A stretch of DNA of 64,000 nucleotides, taken from Sinorhizobium sp. RAC02 (GTDB taxonomy: Bacteria; Pseudomonadota; Alphaproteobacteria; Rhizobiales; Rhizobiaceae). The notes under the pieces were generated by a model. The model did not search any database and was not told where the DNA came from. It saw nothing but the letters and a program-made list of their open reading frames with translations. A program made the position numbers and the translations under genes. Within the stretch, counting starts at the first letter, position 1. Every line of letters begins with the position of its first letter. Positions 59,840 through 64,000 of this stretch are shown in pieces. Location of the stretch: contig NZ_CP016450.1 in the NCBI RefSeq assembly GCF_001713395.1, forward strand, positions 1,488,001 through 1,552,000, given 5' to 3'.

Positions 59840-61186
59840 ATGATCTCCAAAGTCCTCATTGCCAACCGCGGCGAAATCGCCCTTCGGGTCCTTCGGGCCT
59901 GCAAGGAGCTCGGCATCGCCACGGTTGCCGTGCATTCGACGGCGGATGCCGACGCCATGCATGTCCGCCTTGCCGACGAAAGCGTGTGCATCGGCCCGCC
60001 GCCGTCGCGCGAAAGCTACCTGAACATTCACCAGATCGTTGCCGCCTGCGAGATCACCGGCGCCGACGCCGTGCATCCGGGTTATGGCTTCCTGTCGGAA
60101 AACGCCAAGTTCGCGGAAATCCTCGACGCGCACGGCATCACCTTCATCGGGCCGACCGCGGAACATATCCGCATCATGGGCGACAAGATCACCGCCAAGA
60201 AGACGGCGGAAGCGCTTGGCATCCCGGTCGTTCCGGGTTCTGACGGCGAAGTAAAGCCGGAAAACGCACTGGAAATCGCCCGCCAGATCGGCTTTCCCGT
60301 GCTCATCAAGGCCACCGCCGGCGGCGGCGGCCGCGGCATGAAGGTCGCCAAGAACGAGGACGACCTCGAGGAAGCGGTCTCGACAGCCCGTTCCGAGGCG
60401 CTTGCCGCCTTCGGCAACGACGCCGTCTACATGGAAAAGTACCTCGGCAAGCCGCGCCACATCGAAATCCAGGTCGTCGGTGACGGCATGGGCAACGCCG
60501 TCCATCTCGGGGAACGCGACTGCTCGCTGCAGCGCCGTCACCAGAAGGTCTGGGAAGAGGCCAACTCGCCGGCCCTCAACGTCGAGCAGCGCATGAAGAT
60601 CGGCCAGGTCTGCGCCGACGCCATGAAGAAGCTGAAGTACCGCGGCGCCGGGACGGTCGAGTTCCTCTACGAGAACGGCGAGTTCTATTTCATCGAAATG
60701 AACACCCGCCTTCAGGTGGAGCATCCGATCACCGAAGCGATCACCGGCATCGACCTCGTACACGAGCAGATCCGCGTCGCCTCCGGTGCCGGCCTGTCGG
60801 TCGAGCAGGAGGACATCGTTTTCTCCGGCCATGCCATCGAGTGCCGCATCAATGCGGAAGACCCGCGCACCTTCGTCCCCTCGCCGGGCACGATCACGCA
60901 TTTCCACGCACCGGGCGGACTTGGCGTGCGTGTGGATTCAGGCGTCTACCAGGGCTACAAGATCCCGCCCTACTACGACAGCCTGATCGGCAAGCTCATC
61001 GTGCACGGCCGTACCCGCGTCGAATGCATGATGCGCCTGCGCCGCGTGCTGGACGAGTTCGTCATCGACGGCATCAAGACGACGCTGCCGCTGTTTCAGG
61101 ACCTGATCGGCAACCAGGACATCGCCAACGGCGATTATGACATCCATTGGCTGGAGAACTATCTGGCCAACAAGACCGACGCCTGA
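59840..61186 (+). CDS. accC: Acetyl-CoA carboxylase, biotin carboxylase subunit
   Basis: ATP-dependent carboxylation of biotin on AccB. 448 residues: [20 protein letters not shown] start, ATP-grasp glycine-rich loop [28 protein letters not shown] and [14 protein letters not shown]. Followed after 11 bases by aat. The partner genes accA and accD are not in the window. Confidence 0.98.
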   Translation: MISKVLIANRGEIALRVLRACKELGIATVAVHSTADADAMHVRLADESVCIGPPPSRESYLNIHQIVAACEITGADAVHPGYGFLSENAKFAEILDAHGITFIGPTAEHIRIMGDKITAKKTAEALGIPVVPGSDGEVKPENALEIARQIGFPVLIKATAGGGGRGMKVAKNEDDLEEAVSTARSEALAAFGNDAVYMEKYLGKPRHIEIQVVGDGMGNAVHLGERDCSLQRRHQKVWEEANSPALNVEQRMKIGQVCADAMKKLKYRGAGTVEFLYENGEFYFIEMNTRLQVEHPITEAITGIDLVHEQIRVASGAGLSVEQEDIVFSGHAIECRINAEDPRTFVPSPGTITHFHAPGGLGVRVDSGVYQGYKIPPYYDSLIGKLIVHGRTRVECMMRLRRVLDEFVIDGIKTTLPLFQDLIGNQDIANGDYDIHWLENYLANKTDA

Positions 61187-61197
61187 GGGCGTCGGTT

Positions 61198-61812
61198 ATG
61201 GCAGGGCGTCGCAGCCGTCACCCGGAAATCACGCCGGAACTGTTGCTGCGCGCCTATTCCATCGGGCTTTTCCCGATGGCCGATTCGGCAGACGACCCAG
61301 AACTGTTCTGGGTCGAGCCGGACATGCGGGGCGTCATCCCGCTCGATGACTTTCACGTCTCGCGCAGCCTTGTAAAAACCATCCGCAAAAGCCCCTTCGA
61401 CATCCGCTTCGATAGTGCCTTTGACGCTGTGCTGGCCGCCTGCGCGGAGGCAGCACCCGACCGCCCCTCCACCTGGATCAATGCGAAGATCAAGTCGCTC
61501 TATGGCACCCTGCACCGCATGGGCCATGCGCATTCCGTGGAGGCGTGGGAGGGCGATCAGCTCGTCGGCGGGCTCTATGGCGTCTCGCTGGGTGCCGCGT
61601 TCTTCGGCGAGAGCATGTTTTCCCGGCGCACGGATGCCTCGAAGATCTGCCTCGTGCACCTCGTGGAGCGGCTCAAGGACCGCGGCTTTCGCCTGCTCGA
61701 CACGCAGTTTACGACCGAGCACCTGAAGACGTTCGGGGCAATCGACGTGCCGAAGATCGAATACGAGGATATGCTCGCCAACGCGCTGGCGTCGCCACAT
61801 CTGTCGTTTTGA
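61198..61812 (+). CDS. aat: Leucyl/phenylalanyl-tRNA-protein transferase
   Basis: Adds Leu or Phe from tRNA to proteins with N-terminal Arg or Lys, marking them for ClpS/ClpAP. 204 residues from the ATG at 61198. [46 protein letters not shown] and [16 protein letters not shown] are the family blocks. Part of the accB-accC-aat unit. ClpA/ClpS not in the window. Confidence 0.96.
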   Translation: MAGRRSRHPEITPELLLRAYSIGLFPMADSADDPELFWVEPDMRGVIPLDDFHVSRSLVKTIRKSPFDIRFDSAFDAVLAACAEAAPDRPSTWINAKIKSLYGTLHRMGHAHSVEAWEGDQLVGGLYGVSLGAAFFGESMFSRRTDASKICLVHLVERLKDRGFRLLDTQFTTEHLKTFGAIDVPKIEYEDMLANALASPHLSF

Positions 61813-61835
61813 CGGAAAAGTCGCGCCTGGCGGGG

Positions 61836-61865
61836 TGGATCCTCGGGTCAAGCCCGAGGATGACA
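61836..61865. repeat. REP-like palindrome, copy 2
   Basis: ATCCTCGGG (61839-61847) / CCCGAGGAT (61853-61861) around 5 bases, 27 bases after the aat stop. It pairs with copy 3 in the opposite orientation 80-110 bases downstream. Confidence 0.75.
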
Positions 61866-61944
61866 GAAGAAAAGATGGGAAGAACACAAGGAACGGTGCC
61901 GCATGCGGTGTCGTTAGACGGGTTCATACCCCACCCTCCCCGCC

Positions 61945-61975
61945 GTCATCCTCGGGCTCGACCCGAGGATCCACG
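61945..61975. repeat. REP-like palindrome, copy 3
   Basis: ATCCTCGGG (61948-61956) / CCCGAGGAT (61962-61970), 5-base loop. The outer context (CGTC... and ...CCACG) is inverted with respect to copy 2, making a head-to-head REP pair. Confidence 0.75.
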
Positions 61976-61995
61976 TCCGCAAACGGGGATCTGCG

Positions 61996-62451
61996 CTACT
62001 CTGCCTTCGTCTCAGCGTCTTCCGGCGGCGGCACTTCTGACTTTGCCTTGCATTCGACGAGCCAGACGTCATAGACGGGGTGCTCGACGGCGTTGAGGCC
62101 GGGGCTGTCGGCGAACATCCAGCCGGTGAAGATGCGGCGAATCTTCCGGTCGAGCGTGATCTCGTCGACCTCGACGAAGGTCGTGACCTTCTGGGTTTCG
62201 GTGTCGTCGCGGCTATAACAGACCTTCGGCGTCACCTGCAGCGCGCCGAACTGTACCGTCTCACCGATATAGACATCGAAATTGGTGATGCGGCCGGTGA
62301 TCTTGTCGATGCCGGAGAACACGGCGACCGGGTTTTCGATGCGCGCGGCGTTCGATGCGACAGGCATCAACACGGCGCCTGCGGTCGCGGCTGCAAGCAC
62401 AGCGACAAGGAACCGCCGGCCGGCGTTTGCCCGTGAAAACCCTGATGTCAT
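61996..62451 (-). CDS. DUF2155 domain-containing exported protein
   Basis: 151 residues. Signal peptide MTSGFSRANAGRRFLVAVLAAATAG with cleavage near NAA. Mature domain has FSGIDKITGRITNFDVYIGE, LQVTPKVCYSRDDTE and the family block FTGWMFADSPGLNAVEHPVYDVWLVEC. The two Cys may pair in the periplasm. Conserved in alphaproteobacteria, function unknown. Transcribed from the same strand as the NDUFA12 gene upstream, 76 bases apart. Confidence 0.88.
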   Translation of the reverse strand: MTSGFSRANAGRRFLVAVLAAATAGAVLMPVASNAARIENPVAVFSGIDKITGRITNFDVYIGETVQFGALQVTPKVCYSRDDTETQKVTTFVEVDEITLDRKIRRIFTGWMFADSPGLNAVEHPVYDVWLVECKAKSEVPPPEDAETKAE

Positions 62452-62527
62452 GAATGCCGTCTCCTGCGATCTGCACCGGCGTTCGCCGGTCGCTTGGAGC
62501 TACCGGCGAATTGTGGCCAAATCGGTA

Positions 62528-62926
62528 TCAGTTGCCCGGCGTCCAGGCGTCATAGTCACCAGTCACGCGCGGGCGCTCGCCGGCAACGGCGATCGAGCCC
62601 GGCGGGCGGTAGGCCTGTGCGGTGCCGGTCCCGTTCGGGCGGTGCCCCACCTGCCATTCGCGCGGCGTGTACTCTTCGTCAGCCGGCGAAACGTCCGTGC
62701 GATGGTGCATCCAGCCATGCCAGCCCGGCGGGATGGCGGAGGCATCGGCATAGCCGTTATAGATTACCCAGCGGCGCGTGCGGCCTTCCGAATCCTTGGC
62801 GCTGCCCTGGTAATAGACATTGCCCAACTCGTCCTGCCCCACCTTTTTGCCGAAGCGCCAGGTGTGAAAGCGGGTGCCGATCGTCTGACCGTTCCACCAG
62901 GTGAAAATCTGCTTGAGAAGGTTCAT
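62528..62926 (-). CDS. NDUFA12-family complex I accessory subunit
   Basis: Supernumerary subunit of respiratory NADH:ubiquinone oxidoreductase, known in alphaproteobacteria and mitochondria. 132 residues: NGQTIGTRFHTWRFGKKVG, DELGNVYYQG, RRWVIYNGYADASAIPPGWH and GWMHHRTDVSP are typical. No membrane segment, as expected for a peripheral arm subunit. The core nuo genes are elsewhere. Confidence 0.92.
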   Translation of the reverse strand: MNLLKQIFTWWNGQTIGTRFHTWRFGKKVGQDELGNVYYQGSAKDSEGRTRRWVIYNGYADASAIPPGWHGWMHHRTDVSPADEEYTPREWQVGHRPNGTGTAQAYRPPGSIAVAGERPRVTGDYDAWTPGN

Positions 62927-63079
62927 GGGCTGGCGTCCTTGGCAGGGCCATGCCGGAAGCGCGGCCCGAGACTGATAGTTCTACCCCGCGCATGGCGGGC
63001 GATATTCTTCCGCTTATGGCGCGGTGACGCCTGAATGTCCAGCGATTCCCGCGCGTTCGCACATGGCTTTTCGTCGCGC

Positions 63080-63580
63080 TCAGCCGCCGAGCGGCTTCTC
63101 GTAGACATCCAGCGGCACGCCGGAGATGTTATCGGCGGTATGCTGCGCCTCGCCCACCTTGGTGAAGCCGTGCGCAGCGTAGAAGCCGACCGCAGCCTCG
63201 TTGCGCGGGTCGACCTCCAGCACCATGGAATTGGCATCGGGAAAGCAGGATTCGAGCTCTGCGAACATGTCGCGGCCGATCCCCTGGCGCTGGAAGCGCG
63301 GCAGCACGTAGAGCTGATGGAGAAACGCCGCCTTCGGCCGCTCCTTCGACATGGCGACATATCCCATGCCGGCAAGCTCCTTGCCATTGTCGGCGACGAC
63401 GAATTCGCTGTCCTTGCGCGCAAGCCGGGCCTTCAGCGCCGGCACCGCGTGCCAGCGCGCGGTGATCTCGCTCACCTTGTCGGCGCCGTAGAGCGCGTCA
63501 TAGGTGGCGTGCCACGTCTCGGCAAGAAGCGCGCTGACCTTCGCCAAGTCCTGCTCGGAAGCCGTGCGAACGAAGAACAT
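63080..63580 (-). CDS. GNAT-family N-acetyltransferase
   Basis: Transfers an acetyl group from acetyl-CoA. 166 residues with motif A LHQLYVLPRFQRQGIGRDMF and motif B around LEVDPRNEAAVGFYAAHGFT. Substrate cannot be predicted. The 67-base gap from gatB and 150-base gap to NDUFA12 suggest a single-gene unit. Confidence 0.9.
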   Translation of the reverse strand: MFFVRTASEQDLAKVSALLAETWHATYDALYGADKVSEITARWHAVPALKARLARKDSEFVVADNGKELAGMGYVAMSKERPKAAFLHQLYVLPRFQRQGIGRDMFAELESCFPDANSMVLEVDPRNEAAVGFYAAHGFTKVGEAQHTADNISGVPLDVYEKPLGG

Positions 63581-63647
63581 GGAGGATCCCTTTGGTTTTG
63601 CAGCAATTCCGGACGGAAAACCGCTTCACACTTTTCCTGGAATTGCT

Positions 63648-64000
63648 TCAGTCCTCGATGCCGAGCTTGGCCTTGACCAGCGCCTGAACGGCCTGCGGGT
63701 TGGCCTTGCCGCCCGTCGCCTTCATCACCTGGCCGACGAACCAGCCGGCCAGCGTCGGCTTGGCCAGAACCTTGGCCACCTGATCGGGATTGGCGGCGAT
63801 GATCTCATCGACGGCCTTCTCGATGGCGCCGGTATCTGTCACCTGCTTCATGCCGCGCGTTTCGACGAGTTCAGCCGGGTTGCCGCCTTCGGTCCAGACG
63901 ATTTCGAACAGGTCCTTGGCGATCTTGCCGGAGATGGTGCCGTCCTTGATGAGATCGATGATGCCGCCGAGCTGATCGGGCGAAACCGGAGTCTCTTCAA
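63648..64000 (-). CDS. gatB: Aspartyl/glutamyl-tRNA amidotransferase subunit B, C-terminal part
   Basis: Partial: the gene continues beyond the right edge and its start is not seen. The 117 visible codons read [35 protein letters not shown] and [20 protein letters not shown], the YqeY-like tail of GatB that grips tRNA. Together with GatA and GatC it converts misacylated Glu-tRNAGln (and Asp-tRNAAsn) to the amides. The stop at 63648 is genuine. Confidence 0.95.
   Translation of the reverse strand, partial: EETPVSPDQLGGIIDLIKDGTISGKIAKDLFEIVWTEGGNPAELVETRGMKQVTDTGAIEKAVDEIIAANPDQVAKVLAKPTLAGWFVGQVMKATGGKANPQAVQALVKAKLGIED

Overview
The window is a chromosomal segment of an alphaproteobacterium, most likely of the family Rhizobiaceae (Rhizobium/Agrobacterium/Ensifer/Shinella type). 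The reasons are the high G+C content, the gene order of the translation clusters, a bacterial NDUFA12 homologue, a DUF2155 protein, the 376-residue frameshifted RF2, and a two-palindrome intergenic element that I recall as common in rhizobia. I cannot name the genus from the sequence alone.

Layout. 1-1.73 kb (+): msrP-msrQ, a periplasmic methionine sulfoxide repair pair. 1.78-21.4 kb (-): a giant translation cluster, in transcription order rpsL, rpsG, fusA, tufA, rpsJ, rplC, rplD, rplW, rplB, rpsS, rplV, rpsC, rplP, rpmC, rpsQ, rplN, rplX, rplE, rpsN, rpsH, rplF, rplR, rpsE, rpmD, rplO, secY, adk, rpsM, rpsK, rpoA, rplQ. This is a fused str-S10-spc-alpha series; the promoter-like and hairpin signals inside it suggest at least three transcription units (rpsL onward, secY-adk, rpsM onward). 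21.9-25.1 kb is a small accessory patch: a 98-residue acidic protein, an RTX calcium-binding protein, and a divergent GerE/LuxR-type regulator with paired inverted repeats between the last two. 25.3-40.4 kb (-): tRNA-Tyr, tRNA-Gly, tufB, an exported protein of unknown function, tRNA-Trp, secE, nusG, rplK, rplA, rplJ, rplL, rpoB, rpoC. This matches the enterobacterial tyr/gly tRNA-tufB-secE-nusG-rplKAJL-rpoBC order.

40.5-46.8 kb is mixed: rlmB, a divergent azoreductase/LysR pair, tRNA-Thr(TGT), a gene-poor stretch with a decayed-looking small ORF and a DUF2268-type zinc protease, a 65-residue unknown, nadK and an exported unknown. 46.9-55.7 kb: prfB (RF2, with a programmed +1 frameshift), mrcA (PBP1a), an AMIN/Amidase_3 cell-wall amidase and rne (RNase E with an unusually large acidic/basic insertion in its S1 domain). 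55.8-64 kb: an SDR oxidoreductase, a PLP aminotransferase, a DsbA/ScsC-like thiol oxidoreductase, aroQ, accB-accC, aat, DUF2155 protein, NDUFA12, a GNAT acetyltransferase and the 3' end of gatB, which runs off the right edge.

Most of the window is core information-processing machinery: ribosomal proteins, elongation factors, RNA polymerase subunits, Sec channel, NusG, RF2, RNase E, and the tRNAs for Trp, Gly, Tyr and Thr. I found no CRISPR array, no complete mobile element, no rRNA and no convincing new defence or secretion system. The most informative unexplained signals are the regulatory sequences: the RTX/LuxR intergenic repeats, hairpins between genes of the ribosomal cluster, a duplicated motif between rpsM and rpsK, and an ECF-like promoter ahead of msrPQ. 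Gene starts were chosen by ribosome-binding-site spacing and family length; where the open frame extends further upstream this is stated.
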